64,000 bases of DNA, from assembly GCF_029633865.1 (NCBI RefSeq), contig NC_079223.1, positions 33,072,423-33,136,422 on the forward strand, written 5' to 3'. Each line of letters opens with the position of its first letter. The first letter of the stretch is position 1. This document shows positions 1 through 23,300 of this stretch, in pieces. The notes under the pieces were generated by a model that saw only the letters and a program-made list of their open reading frames with translations, did no database searches and had not been told where the DNA came from. The translations under genes were made by a program, and so were the position numbers. The stretch is from Lampris incognitus. Its lineage: Eukaryota > Chordata > Actinopteri > Lampriformes > Lampridae.

Positions 1-725
1 GTGAAATTAGGATCTTGACATAATAGCTGTATTTGTCATGATATTAGTAGCATGGATTGAGAAGTATGAGATTCACGTGTCTAGTATATAAGTCAAACGC
101 GTATGGTGTGAATATTTAGCGCCTAATGAATACTCATTATACTATATATTTTGTGCAAAAGTTTGGACAAGGCTGTTAGGCTTTGTTGCTTAAAGTGGTC
201 GTCCAAAAAGCCTGTGGACAGATTAAGCACACATGTCAACATGCTTGCCCAAAAAAAAAACTCAGAGGATACAAACACGAGGCAGAAAAATAATGACATA
301 ACAAGAGGAAGAGTACACATTTTGTAAGTGTAGATAAACATGAACACAACTTAAACTGTTCTGGGCAATGTATTCAAATCAAAGTGGCTTGCCAGTAAAG
401 AATAGTCTTCTGCGGTTCATTCCTCAGCGTTTTCAGTAGGGATGTGTTTCTATAGAATGTTTTAAAACACAAAAATCACACTCGTCTGCCATGCGGCTTT
501 CAATTTACCATTGTACATTTTTCATCTGATCCTTTGTCAGGTTCTTCTGAAAGATAAATATCACATCAATGTTGCCAGTACATTTAACTTAACCTTTGTG
601 CATTGTTTCATCACAACATATGGATATAATATTCATGGGCTAAAAGTATCTATTTAGAGAAAACTAAATAAGCAACTTTTCGTTGCTTATAAGATATTGT
701 CCTTCTTCAGGTGTCATTGTCTAAC
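1..725. other. papss2 intron 9, no feature seen
   Basis: AT-rich sequence downstream of papss2 exon 9. I see no conserved exon and no recognisable repeat on either strand. Confidence 0.5.
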
Positions 726-10315
<9,590 letters not shown>

Positions 10316-10760
10316 TTTTTTCTTTTTGCTCTCGCGTAAAAAGAGAAAAATAAAAATAAAAACACCAAATGGACTTCAGTACCCCCGGGTATGCTCCGTC
10401 CCGCTTGGCCGGTGGCAAAAGGTAACTTGCTTTGTAAACTTGAACACTCTGGTGAAAACTCAAAGGAGAAGCGACAGAAAAAGAGAGAGCGACAGAGAGA
10501 GGGAGAGAGACAGAGAGAGAGAGAGAGAGAGGGGGGGGGGGGGGTTAATGTACTTTCAAGACACGTAGCATTCCGCTAGCCCAGCCTCCATTCCTTCCCC
10601 CCGGTGTCCAGGAATCTGCATATGACTGAGCAGCAGCCAATACTCGGGCATTACGACAACACGGGGTTGAGCTTCGGAACCGGGGCCGCTTGAATAAGTG
10701 GGTTTGCCGAGGAGGACGGTGGGAGGGTGGCAGAGGACAAGGTGAGAATTGAGCATTCGT
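10316..10760 (-). promoter_or_regulatory. papss2 promoter / 5'UTR region
   Basis: GC- and CpG-richer sequence immediately upstream of the papss2 start codon, transcribed leftward. It includes an 83-bp purine tract at about 10462-10544 made of GA repeats and ending in 14 Gs on the plus strand. No clear TATA box was identified. The start site is inferred only from the position of exon 1. Confidence 0.4.
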
Positions 10761-12176
10761 CTCCGGCTACCGCCTTTCTTTAACGTGTCAATGTGTTAGT
10801 CTTTTTTTTTTTGTTGCTTGGGAGTATGAATAACATTAAGTTGGGTAGACTCATCGTGACAAATGCGATTCGCATGATATCTTAAATCCATTTGCTTGAG
10901 GGTTACGGTACACTGTGTCTATACGCGGAATAAATGACTTTATTTGGCTTTAACATGCTTCCTTTGTTTATTCAAGAACATGCAGAGGGGCCACAAGCAC
11001 AACTCACCTGCTTTTGGTATGCTAATTTCTCTGTAAAATGCTGTTGGCAATTAAAAAAAAGAAAAAGAAAAGTAAAACAAACAACCGAACAATTAGCACG
11101 TAGCTACTTCTTCTTTCCTTCCATGAAATGGAAATGCAAGAACCAATTCAATTCAATGTATTGTCATTAAAAACCATGTGCAGGCACATGGGATACATAT
11201 TCTAGAGGGGATACAAAATATGGCGCAAGGCAACATCCCAAGAGCCAACTCAAAAAGGCCTTTTGAAACACTAGCACACAGCCAAAAGGTGGCAAATTAC
11301 AAGCTCAGATAGCTATAGATATCTGATATAGAAATAGAAAACTATAGCATAAGATCTGTGGGGGAAAAAAAGCTTTCTTCAATTTGGATGCAAAAAATAA
11401 AGTTGTCGAGGGAGAAAAACAGCATCGATATATCACAGAAAGGAATCTGAATTCATAAAGATAAGCATAAAACCCTCATATAAAGCCTGTTCACACAAAC
11501 CATTAATATAATGGAATTTGTAAAGGCAATGTTGACTGATCATAAAGCAGCATTTATGTAAAATATATAATTCCTTAAATGGTTAAAAAATGCTTGAATT
11601 CAACTGCTTCTCTGTAATACCTTCAGTTGTAAAATAACACCTTGTTAACAAAGTCTGAATACTGCAACGGCAGAGTGGAATTTTAAATGCTATGAAAGGA
11701 CTGGACTCTTTGGCAATAATAGCTCAGGATCTATGAACTAAATGCTTCAGTTACTTCTGCACAAATGGTGATCAAGAGGGTATCTGGTTATTCTTCAAGT
11801 AAGTAGTTTTCAAACTATGCCTTGGTGACCATAGTACTGCTGGTAACCTATTATGTGAGGCAGTTATTCCAGCCAACCAAACAGGATTTTAAAAATAGCA
11901 GAGGTTTGAAAATCACACCTTTTAAAGATTTCTCCATTACAAAAGCACATTAAGAGTGTTGCTTTCCCATGCAGGCAGTTGGTGTTGATTATGCAATTAT
12001 TATGTTATATTAAACCAGTTATACTGCTTGGAATAGTGTGGTTAACAGTGAGGAGGACTCTATACAGACACTCATAATTGGCATAGTCCTCTTGTCATGT
12101 TTCGCAAACATGACAGGATAGAGCAAACTCAAAAACCACAAGTCCAAGAAAACCCCGGCTCCTTGTTACCATAAGC
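10761..12176. other. minpp1-papss2 intergenic spacer
   Basis: About 1.4 kb of AT-rich sequence between the papss2 promoter and the minpp1 stop codon. It must hold the minpp1 3'UTR. I could not place a convincing polyadenylation signal. No other gene was seen. Confidence 0.5.
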
Positions 12177-12549
12177 CTAAGCAGAATTCGGGAACAGCTG
12201 ACACTCCGTCTCAAAGTCACAGCCCTGCAGCAGCTCTTTGTAGTGCTCTCGGATGTCTTGGTAGATTGGGAATGAGGCCTGATCGTCTGCCATACCGGGG
12301 AACGATAGAGGCCTCTCATTAAGCAGCGGCTGCAGCCTCAAGCCATCTTCTCCACAGTCGTACAGCACCAGGAGCAGGTTAGCTGCATAGGGTAAAAAGC
12401 GGCTCGTCTGGAAGGATCGCTGAGTCTGTGTGGCGTAGTTGGTGGAGGTCAAATAATCGCTGTCCTTGAAGAAGCCCAGCAGGGTCAACAAGGGCAGCAG
12501 TGTCTCTGCGTGTCCAACCTGGATTGTCACGGCTTCAGTCACCTGGTTG
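12177..12549 (-). CDS. minpp1: minpp1 exon 5 (HAE motif, stop)
   Basis: Encodes [20 protein letters not shown] and then [20 protein letters not shown], through to a stop after QLFPNSA. The HAE catalytic motif of histidine acid phosphatases is present. The acceptor is GGTCCAG. The last residues lack a KDEL-like signal. Confidence 0.95.
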
Positions 12550-14247
12550 CTGGACCTCGGTAACAAGATAAGACAAAATGTTTTAATGCCCAGAGAACTG
12601 AACTGCGCAGCATCGAGTGGATTCAAAAACAGTGTGGAACAGTGCAAGAGACAGAAAAGAAAAACAACACTATCATAACAGAAATACTCCACAAGCTATA
12701 AATTGTATAGTGAGGGCAAACATGCCCTTCAAAAGTACGTTATACTTTCCCTAAAGAACAGACTGGACATCCACATCTAACAATGTAAATCAAAATCAAA
12801 ATCAACTTCCTGTGAATACCAATCAAATATCCTCATTAATAATACAAATCAGTCAGCATCAGTCGAGAGTAAATGTCATGAAAAATATTCAAGCTTAAAA
12901 AACAGGATTCCAAGAAGTATGAAGTTGTTAGTATAAAAGGAAGGAAAGGGTGTCCGGGTGTTGTGGCAATCTATTCTGTTGCCTATCAACACAGGGATCG
13001 CTGGTTCAACTCCCCGTGTTACCTCCGGCTTGGTCGTGCATCCCTACAGACACAACTGGCCGGGTCTGCGGGTGGGAAGCCAGATGTGGGTATGTGTCCT
13101 GGTCGCTGCACTAGCGCCTCCTCTGGTCGGTCGGGGCGACTATTCGGGGGGAAGGGGGAACTGGGAGGAATAATATGATCCTCCCACGTGCTACATCCCC
13201 CTGGTGAAACGCCTCACTGTCAGGTGAAAAGAAGCAGATGGCAACTCCACATGTATCGGAGGAGGCATGTGGTAGTGTGCAGCCCTCCCCGGATCGGCAG
13301 AGGGGGTGGAGCAGCGACCAGGACAACTTGGAGAGTGGGGTAATTGGCCAAGTGCAATTGGAGAAAAAAAACCCATCCAACTCTTGCCAAGACCAGCTTC
13401 AAAGCAACCAAAACTAAAGCAATAAAAACATTGGTGACTATTTAATCTATTAAATTCAAGGTTTTCGATTCGGAGCATGAGTGTCAGCCAGACACTGACC
13501 TTCACACACACACACACTGTAGGCCACTATAATTTGCAAGTTAAGATTAATGACAGTTTTCCGTGAACATGTTAATCAACTTCAGACAAGATTAAAAGTT
13601 CCCTCTCTGCCCTTTGTACCATTTTGTCCATGGTCACGTTGTCCTTCATCCAATCTATTACAAACATCGTAAAAGCTCGGATGGAAAAAATACATGTTAA
13701 ATCTAAAGTAATTCCATTCTCTTTTCTGGAATCCGGATTTTGCTTTCTTTGGGAAAGACATGACTCTGAGCTTGTGTTTGTATCAGCAGTCACTCCCGAC
13801 AGGACTAGATGAGCTGCATTGAGAGATGCTCGTGAGGGGGCGGACTAAATCATTTCGCACCTTTTGTAAGGGGTGAGAGGGGCCTCAGAGAGCCTCCACT
13901 ATTTTCTTTAAGTCCCTCAACCGATGTATTAAGCCAATTTCAACTGAAGTTATCACACTAATTAGTTAGAAATACAAATTTGCAAACCAAAACAAATTTC
14001 AATGGCAGGCTTCTCGAGGGCACCCCCCCCCCCACGGGCCCTGGTAGGTCCTTCCCCTTTTTGCCACCACTACGACGTTGCTGTTTAAAGGCAGTGTTTT
14101 GATTAAAAGGGTTTACCATCCATCCAGCCATTGTCTTAACCGCTTATCCTGCTGTCAGGGTCGCAGGGATGCTGGAGCCTATTCCAGCAGTCATTGTGCG
14201 GCAGGCGGGGAGACACCCTGGACAGACCGCCAGGCCATCAAAGGGCC

Positions 14248-14340
<93 letters not shown>

Positions 14341-17300
14341 ATTCATTCCTAGGGACAATTTAGTACCACCAATTCACCTGACATACATGTCTTTGGACTG
14401 TGGGAAGAAACCGGAGCCCCTGGAGGAAACCCTCGCAGACACGCGGAGAACATGCAAACTCCACACAGAGGACGACCCGGGATGACCCACCAAGGTTGGA
14501 CTACCCCGGGGCTTGAACCCAGGACCTTCTTGCTGTGAGGCGACCGTGCTAACCACTGTGCCACCAAAAAAGGGTTTACATGGTGTGAAATAATCAGATT
14601 TCTCCAAAACCCAGACATACATCTTGCTTCTTTGAATAAGTAGCCTACGGTACATCGGTTCTTCCAATACTTGCTGTTATCACTGCCCAATTATGGTAGT
14701 CACCATCCTCAAGCAAGCTTGTTTGATAATTTTTTGTTTTTTTGTTATTGTAGAAGGCTCAGGAATGTTATGAGCATTCCTGGTTGCCATCCTGGCTTAA
14801 GAGTTAATTGTTACCCAGCAAACTGGCTCTGTGGATGTCTTTATGCATGCTCAGTAATCCAGGTGAGAAAATCACAGAAAGTGGAATCGGTTCATCTGAA
14901 CACAACGTTTGTTGAGAAATGTTTCATCACTCATCTAAGTGACCTCTTCAGTCTCAACTGACTGCAGGTATCCCCCACCCTTTTAACAATACAGTGGCAT
15001 AACGACTGAAAACAACGATTGGTTTCATATGCAAATTGCCATAACCATTAACTAGGATTTTAATGGCCATGTGTACTATTCACAGAGGATTTGGGAATGT
15101 CTGCAATCACAGCATTGTAAGATGGCGACAGATAATAATTAGGATAATAATCATTACATTTACACAGCGCTTTTCTAGACACCCAAAGCGCTTCATATTG
15201 AAGGGGGTAACTCACGTCAACCACCACCAATGTGTGGCACCCACCTGGGTGATGCACAGCAGCCATTTTGCACTAGAATGCTCACCACGCATCAACTTGA
15301 GGTGGAGAAGGGAGGAATCATTGAGCCAGTTACATGGGGAATGGTTAGGTGGCCAGATGGACAGAGCCAGGTTGGGAATTTTGGCAGGACACCGGGGAAC
15401 CCACTACTCTTTGCAGTAAGTGCCATGGGATCTTTATGACCATAGTGAGTCAGGACCTCGGTTTAACGTCTCATCTGAAGGACGGTATCTCCTACAGCAC
15501 AGTGTCCCCGTTACTGCACTGGGGCATTGGGATTTGATATTTGTTGTTTTCATTACAACTAGAGGGAAGACTGCCCCCTACTGAACCACCAACACCACTT
15601 CGGCAGCAACTTAGTTTTCCCAGGTCTCCCATCCAAGTACTAGCCAAGCCCATACCTGCTTAGCGTTCTGTCATTTGGCAAAGAAAGAGTGGCCACTGGC
15701 CTGTAGATGGGTGTAGACTGGTGGAGTCCTGGCCTGACATGTTACCTCTTCTGTGTTGTGCCATCCTCTTGGCCAGCGTCTGTTTCGATTCCCCAATGCC
15801 GTGACTTGTACAGTTAGTTTAGACTGAACAGTCGTGAGTGATGAAACATTTCTCTCTCAATAAACGTTGTGTCCAGATGAATCGATTCAACCTTCTGTGG
15901 CTCTGTGGCTGTTAGCGAGACAGTAAACCCCTGCAAAAACCAAAGACTATGGGCATTGTAATCAATTGTGTTCACCGCATGACATATTTGCACAATCCAA
16001 ACAATGAAAAAGGGAAATACTTTTATCACAAATGGAATATGGAAAGGACATATATATGGCGAGAGATGCATTAATAAAATACCAATGTTTGGAAAATAAC
16101 TTGACGAGGGAGTCTCACCAAGTCATCATTAAAAAGTTAATGGCTTATAATGTTACTGTAAAAACCATCAAGGGAAATCACTTATTTGTTCCAGTCATGT
16201 CTTTTGTATTCGTTATACTGCAGGGGCTAAGATAATTAAAAGGGCCCCTGACTGACAGGGCATTTTGCTATGTTTGTTTGGTGACCTTTTGTATTGCACA
16301 GTTCCAAAAAGCCAACTGTCAGCCAACTATGTTGTTTTTCATTTATACTTATAGAATTTCATTTATATTAAATTGAAAGATGGAGCAAAACTATAGATGC
16401 CATAATTGGGTTATTCTTATTATTCTTTCATCACATTACTTTAAAAACAACATAACCAGTACTATTTCCTGTGGGGTTTTTTTTTAATCCAACTGCCATG
16501 CAAACACTATAGCCAGTGCTATACAAATTACTCTGGCATTTGCTGTAGGTTTAATCATATACAAATATTTTAGCATACAAACATTTACATATACAAATGT
16601 TTTATTTCTATTCAAGTGTTCCTAGAGTAGTACTCTAGAATGCTGTAGTACATGGCTATGGCATTTGTGTAAATAATGTGAGGAAAAACCACAATATTAG
16701 GGAAACTTCCTAGTTTCCATGTTTTTACTATAGTCTTTTTTCATCTGGGAACTTACTTGCCCGAGGATTTTAACAAAACTTAACGTATTGTCAATTTGAA
16801 CAATGTAAACAAGTGACAAAGAATACACAACTATGTGTTCTCTTTCTTTATAACATGTATGTTTTTTGTCTTGATGCATGCTCAGTAATCCAGGTGTAGA
16901 AATCCCAGAAGGTTGAAGCAGTTCATCTGTATGGTTTTTTTTTTTGGGTAGTTCGTTGAACAAGAACTAACTCTGAGTTCATCTTTTAACATTAATTTGT
17001 TTATGAAGTTTGGAAAAGACATACGAGAGCCGACCAGTGGTTATTAGCCCAAAGTTCTGCAACTAGCTAAGAATTAGTAACGAGAAATATTGCATGAGTG
17101 TTTGTTTGAACATTGTTTGTCGAAGTGTGCGTCCATCGAGAGAACCACAACTCATAACACAAATACACATACAACTCATTATACAAACTATGTACAACGA
17201 GACAACTGTTCAGTGCGTGAAGATTTATTAAAGGTCATAAAAAGAAGACCATCTCTCTCTGTGCATTCTTACCGATGCCCCACGGTGACATCGACTTACT

Positions 17301-20300
17301 ACCAGTCACAGAGTCACGAGTAGGCTACCTATCACCTTATACAATTTTTACATGGTCCTTCGAGCCGGATGGTGATGGTTTCTGTGGATTGAAGATGGCT
17401 TCAGAAGAGAACCCAGATGTGCGACCCAAGCGCGCTGTACGGCCTCCAGTCTGGATGGATGAATATGAAGTCAACCTCCCTAGTTGGAGGCAATGTCCTC
17501 AAGTGAATGTAAGTCGCACTGAACAGCAGCGAGCAGTTGAAAAACACTCACTATTCAGCCATGATCTGGAGGGATATGCCCAGATGACGCCCCTCACTCA
17601 ATGGCAGAACAGTTGGCCAATACAGCAGCGTTCCTTTGGCGCTGAAGCACCAATGAACCCTGGATGGAGGAGCAATGTGGAAGCCCCCTACAGCATGCCA
17701 CCGTGGGTTCCCCATCCTTCCCTCGCGGCCTCATCAGAGGTTATGAGAGCAATTCGGCAGCTCCAAGAGGAGAACCAACGGTTACAAATGGCTATGTCAG
17801 ATATGGGACGTCGTATAGACCACAGCGCTCCACAACCGCTCCCTCAGCCTCGTCAGTCAGTCCCTACACCACCTATCCGGTCCTTCTCACAGCCAGAACA
17901 GTTGACACCGCCCAGCGGCTTACCCGGGCCAGCAGCTAATACTGGTAATGTCCTGGTTAGGCAAGAGGAGGAAGAGGAGGATTGGCTGCCACCTCCCCCG
18001 CCATTAGGGGATGAGCTGGTGGATGAGCTGGCATTCAGACTCCGCTCGATGAAGCAGGAGCTGCCACAGACACCGAGCCAGGAGTATTGGGAACCTGACC
18101 ATGGTTCACAGGTGTCAGCTGAGTCGATAGAGGAGTCTGACAGACAGTATGGTGGAGTAACTGTCCCTCGACCTCTGTGCGACGAACATTCAGCACCAAG
18201 GCAAGTCTTGACTCATTCTGCCACAGGACCGAAACCCACGATACCGAAGTTCACTAAAGAGGATCCGAGGGAGTTTGCAAGACTTAAGATGGCTTTGGAG
18301 AATATTCTGCCTGAAGACGCAACCAAGAGATTCAAATATCAGGTGCTTACGGATCACTTGAAATTCGAAGAGGCGTTGCTAATAGCAGACTCCTATAGCA
18401 ACTCCCGCTATCCATACCGCGACACCATGGCCTCCCTCATCTCCCACTACAGACAGCCACATCATCTGGCCTTACAGCGAATCGCGGAGGTGATGAATGG
18501 ACCTAACATTTGCAGTGGTGATACATCGAGCTTTAAGAAGTTTGCTTTGCATGTGAGAGCTCTGGTAGGAATGCTAGATCAGTTGGGTGAAGAGGGTAAT
18601 ATTGAGCTTCAGTGTGGTTCACATGTTGCGAGACTTGCAGCCAAGTTACCACATGACCTGCGTGCCAACTTCAAGAGATACATTCATCCGCTAAAGATCA
18701 AAGTCCCAATCCTCCTGAACTTTGCTGACTGGTTGGAGTACGAACTGGAAATCAAACACACCGGACTCAAGCTTGGTCACGGCGAAGAGAAGGAAGCCAC
18801 AGAGTCGAAGAAAGATCGACGCAAAGACAACAATGGACGCAAGACAATCAGTGTCTTACATGGTGCGGAACCAACTGTCGCCACCGTCACAGAGCCTGCC
18901 ACGTCCCCCAACATGTCTCAAGAGAATCTGAAAGTGTATTGCCCATACTGCAAGAACACAGAGCATTACCTGTCCCAGTGCTCCGATTTCAGTCAACTGA
19001 CTAATGAGCAGAAGGGAAATTGGGTGAAGTCCAGCAAGAAATGTTGGAGGTGTGGATGTGGCCACCAAGCGAAACAGTGTCATCTAAGAGCGACTTGTAA
19101 GATATGCACGACCTTAACAGGAAGCCAGTGGGAGAGGACGCTTCTCATGTAAGTGTACCAAGTGAAATCCTCTATCTTGATCGCCGGTCGGGTTGCAGTC
19201 AGGTGCTGTTGAAGATCAGGAAAGTCATTCTCCGGAATGGGGGTCAAACAGTGGAGACCTATGCGATACTGGACGACGAGTCTGAGAGGACCATTCTTCT
19301 CCAAGCAGCGACCAAACAGCTGGGTCTCAAAGGAACACCAGAACAGTTAGCACTGAGAACAGTCCGACAAGGCGTCAGAGTTGTCCATGGTTCAGCCGTC
19401 TCGTTTACCATTTCCCCTGCCAACCAGCCGCATCACAGACATAAGATCAAGGGTGCATTCACTGCAGAGGAACTGGGGCTGGCAGAACATACTTGGTCAG
19501 TGGCAGCTGTGCAACGCAAGTACAAGCATCTTAAGGGACTGCCGCTCCACTCACTGGACAGGGTTCGCCCTCTTCTGCCGATAGGCTCCGATTACCCGGA
19601 GCTGATCACGCCGATCGAACCAGTTCGTATAGGTCCGCCGGGTGGGCCAGCAGCAGTCAACACCAAGCTGGGATGGACTCTCCAGGGTCCAACAAAGTTT
19701 GTGAAAGGATGCATCCCCTCATCACAGTGCTTTCTGGTGTCCACACTCTCCCCAGCAGAAGAACTGTCCAGGCACGTGGAGAGACTCTGGCAGCTGGACA
19801 CGCTGCCTTACCGGAGTGAAAAGTTTGTCACCAGGCCAAGTTGGTCATGTCAGTCAGATACCCTGGGCTACAAGTGTCGGCTGCCAGAAAATCCCACTCC
19901 CACAATGAGAAACATCTACCGTGTCCTCGCAAGCCAATATGATCCATTGGGGTTCATTGTGCCTTACACCACAAGGGCTAAGGTACTGGTGCGACGGCTG
20001 TGGGACAAACAGAGAGAGTTGGACGATCCCTTGCTGCCCGGCGAGCTTCTCCAGTCCTGGGAAACCTGGGAAGAGGAACTGAGACATCTGCACCTGATCT
20101 CTTTTCCCCGCTGCTATGTGAGGGCCGAGATGGATCTGCCAGACAGCGTCAGAGATGTACACATATTCTGTGATGCCTCCGAGTGTGCCTACGGGTCCGT
20201 GGCTTATCTATGCACAGAAGATCCACAGGGGCAGGTCCAAGTCGCATTCCTGACCGCCCGATCGAGAGTGGCCCCAAAGCGCCAACAGTCCATACCGCGA

Positions 20301-23300
20301 TTGGAGCTCTGCGCTGCCATCACAGGAGCTCAGCTGGCTGCTCTGCTGAAGAGGGAGCTCACTTTGCCCCTGCGCAGAATTGTCTTGTGGTCAGACTCCA
20401 CGACAGTCTTGACCTGGCTTCAGTCAGACTCGTGCTACTACAAAGTGTTTGTTGGCACCAGAGTAGCTGAGATCCAAGACCTGACTGATGCTCAAGCCTG
20501 GCACTATGTGGACTCTGCCAGTAATCCAGCAGATGATCTGACCCGTGGCCTGACCTTGCAGGAGCTTGCCTCGACAGACAGTCGATGGTGTCAGGGCCCA
20601 GTCTTCCGGCGACAGTCACCTGACCACTGGCCAGCCAAACCTGCTACTGAGGCACCAGATGATCCCACTGAGGTGAGGAAGCCAACCTTCTGCGCTCTGT
20701 CCATCACATCCACTGACCCTACACTACCTGATCAAGGTCAGTTCAGCAGCTTCAAAGAGCTGATCGAAGCAACAGCATTACCTCATCATGGGGCAGCAGG
20801 CTTGCAAGGGAGCCCTTCTGCTGAAGCCTACATAGATGCAGAGAGAGAAGTTCTGAGACAGGCTCAAGAACAGTGCTTCCCAGAAGAGCTCAAGAACTTG
20901 AGAGAAAGCAAACCTGTGTCGTCCACGAGTTGCCTGCTGACCTTGGATCCGGAATATGACGAGAGCACGAAGCTTATCCGGGAGGGTGGAAGACTACGAC
21001 GTAGTCACCAGTTAGAGCCTTACACCGTGCGTGCTATCGTCTTGGACCCTGCGCACCCAGTGACCAAGTTGGTCATCCAGAACACTGACAATGAGCTACG
21101 ACATCCTGGATCAGAGCGGCTGTACACAGAACTCCGCCGGAGATATTGGATTCTCAAGGGGAGAGAAGCCATTAAGAACCAACAGCGGACCTGCGTGGAC
21201 TGCCAACGATGGAGGGCCAAACCCACTGTTCCGAAGATGTCGGACCTTCCTGAAGCTTGTCTGCGTCTGTACAAGCTGGCGTTCACCTCCACCGGGGTCG
21301 ACTGCTTCGGGCCTCTTCAGGTGAAAGTGGGCAGACGGAACGAGAAGAGGTGGGGAGTGCTGTTTAAGTGCATGACGACCAGGGCAGTCCACATAGAACT
21401 CCTGACCAGCCTTGACTCAGATTCCTTTCTTATGGCATTGAGGAGGTTCACCGCTCGGAGAGGGAAACCTATGGAGCTTCTGTCTGACCAGGGCACCAAC
21501 TTCAAGGATGGAGAGCGAGAGCTACAGGAGGCCTTTGGAGCTCTGCATCACATCCTTCAAGCACAGCTGGCAAAGTCTCAGATCAAGTTCCAGTTCAACC
21601 CACCAAGTGCCCCTCATTTCGAGGGCACTTGGAGGAACGTGAGATAAGATCTATCAAGACCGCCCTCACTGCCACTGTGAAAGCACAGACCGTCACTGAG
21701 GAAGTGCTCAACACCGTTCTCATTGAAGTGGAGGGCATCTTGAACTCCAAACCCTTGGGGTACGTGTCGAATGATGTGGCAGACCCAGAATCCGTGACCC
21801 CAAACTTGCTTCTCATGGGGCAGCTGGACCCAACCATGCCCCAAGCCGTTTACCAGGAGTCAGAGCTTCTGAGTCGCCGCCGGTGGAGACACTGCCAAGT
21901 GTTGGCTGACCAGTTTTGGACACACTTCATGAGGTACTACCTGCCTGCTCTCCAGACCCGCTCCAAGTGGTGGAATGACTCAGAGAACCTCCAGTCCGAT
22001 ACGGTTGTCATGATCATCGACCCACAGCTGCCAAGGGCATCTTGGCCAATAGGGAAAGTGAGCAGGGTTCTCCCAGGAGCAGACGGAAAAATCCGTGCTG
22101 CTGAAGTCAGCATTGAAGGCAAGACCTACGTGAGACCAGTTGCCCGCCTCATCAAGCTCCCTGCCATTCCAGATGAGGACACTGTGTGAATCTTCTCCGT
22201 TAGAGACAAATACGGCACGCCATATTTGGGGGCGGCTGTTAAGAAGATTCCATATCCTTCTCTTTATTTTAATTTATTAATATCTCTTAGATATTACGAG
22301 TAGTATTTTAGTTTAGAATAGGCCTATATTTCATGTTCATTCCTAAAGTACCACCTAGCCTGTTTCCTATTGGTTAGCTAGGTTGTCAATCATCCCCTGT
22401 AGCTAACATGTCACGTCATGTCCTCAGTTGCTCCGGTGAAGTTTGAAGAAGACATACGAATGCCGACCAGTGGTTATTAGCTCAAAGTTCTATAACTAGC
22501 TAAGAATTAGTAACGAGAAATAGTGAATGAGTGTTTGTTTGGACATTGTTTGTCGAAGTGTGCGTCCATCGAGAGAACCACAACTCATAACACAAATATA
22601 CATACAACTCATTATACAAACTATGTACAACGAGACAACTGTTCAGTGCGTGAAGATTTATTAAAGGCCATAAAAGGAAGACCATCTCTCTCTGTGCATT
22701 CTTACCGATGCCCAACAGTGACATCGACTTACTACAAGTCAGAGAGTCACGAGTAGGCTACCTATCACCTTATACAATTTCACAGAGCCAAAACATTATG
22801 ACAAGTCACAGGTGAACCGAATAATATTTACCATCTCCAAACAAGGGCATGTCAAGAGCCGGGTAGATTACACGATAAGCAAACAATGAGTTCTTGTAGT
22901 CAACATGTTGAATGCAGGAGAAATAGGCGGAAATAAAGACCCGAGCGACTTTAACAAGGGCCCAATTGTTATGGCCAGACGACTAAGTCAGAGCACCTCT
23001 GAAACGGCAAGGCTTGTGGGGTGCTCCCGGTCAGTAGTGGTGAGTACGTGTCTGTGATTGTTCTCATTCATCCAGGTCATGGTTATCCAAAGGAATTGAA
23101 TCAAGTGCAACTGGACTTGGTATATATCCGTGAAGACGTTTCGCCTCATCCAAGAGGCTTCATCAGTTCCTGCCTTTCTGACTAGACCAAGCTAGTCTGA
23201 CTGGCTGGTGATGAATCTCAGATATTTATCCTCTTTGGAGTCGTTATAGAGCTAATGATGTCCATGGCTCTATGTGTTCCGATGTTTAGCAACGTCCGTC

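Larger units (their letters stand above)
17004..22784 (+). mobile_element. BEL/Pao LTR retrotransposon, defective
   Basis: Partial 5' LTR (17004-17352), primer-binding site, gag, truncated pol, a purine-rich stretch at about 22225-22236, then a full 3' LTR (22237-22784). The pol order is protease, RNase H, integrase, as in BEL/Pao. The reverse-transcriptase core is deleted, and gag/pol and the integrase are broken by frame changes. The shared parts of the LTRs differ at roughly 20 positions by eye, so this is not a recent insertion. It cannot be autonomous. Confidence 0.9.

Noticed and set aside
14078-14690. Several open frames around 14.1-14.7 kb
   Set aside because: They come from a SINE and its CA tract, with no protein similarity beyond repeat translation.
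15612-15668. Possible 5S rRNA gene
   Set aside because: Only the middle to 3' part of 5S is present, it has a LINE-like tail, and it is 5'-truncated; it is a SINE.
17275-17394. Start of gag at 17275
   Set aside because: This region is LTR and primer site; the first ATG after the primer site is at 17395.
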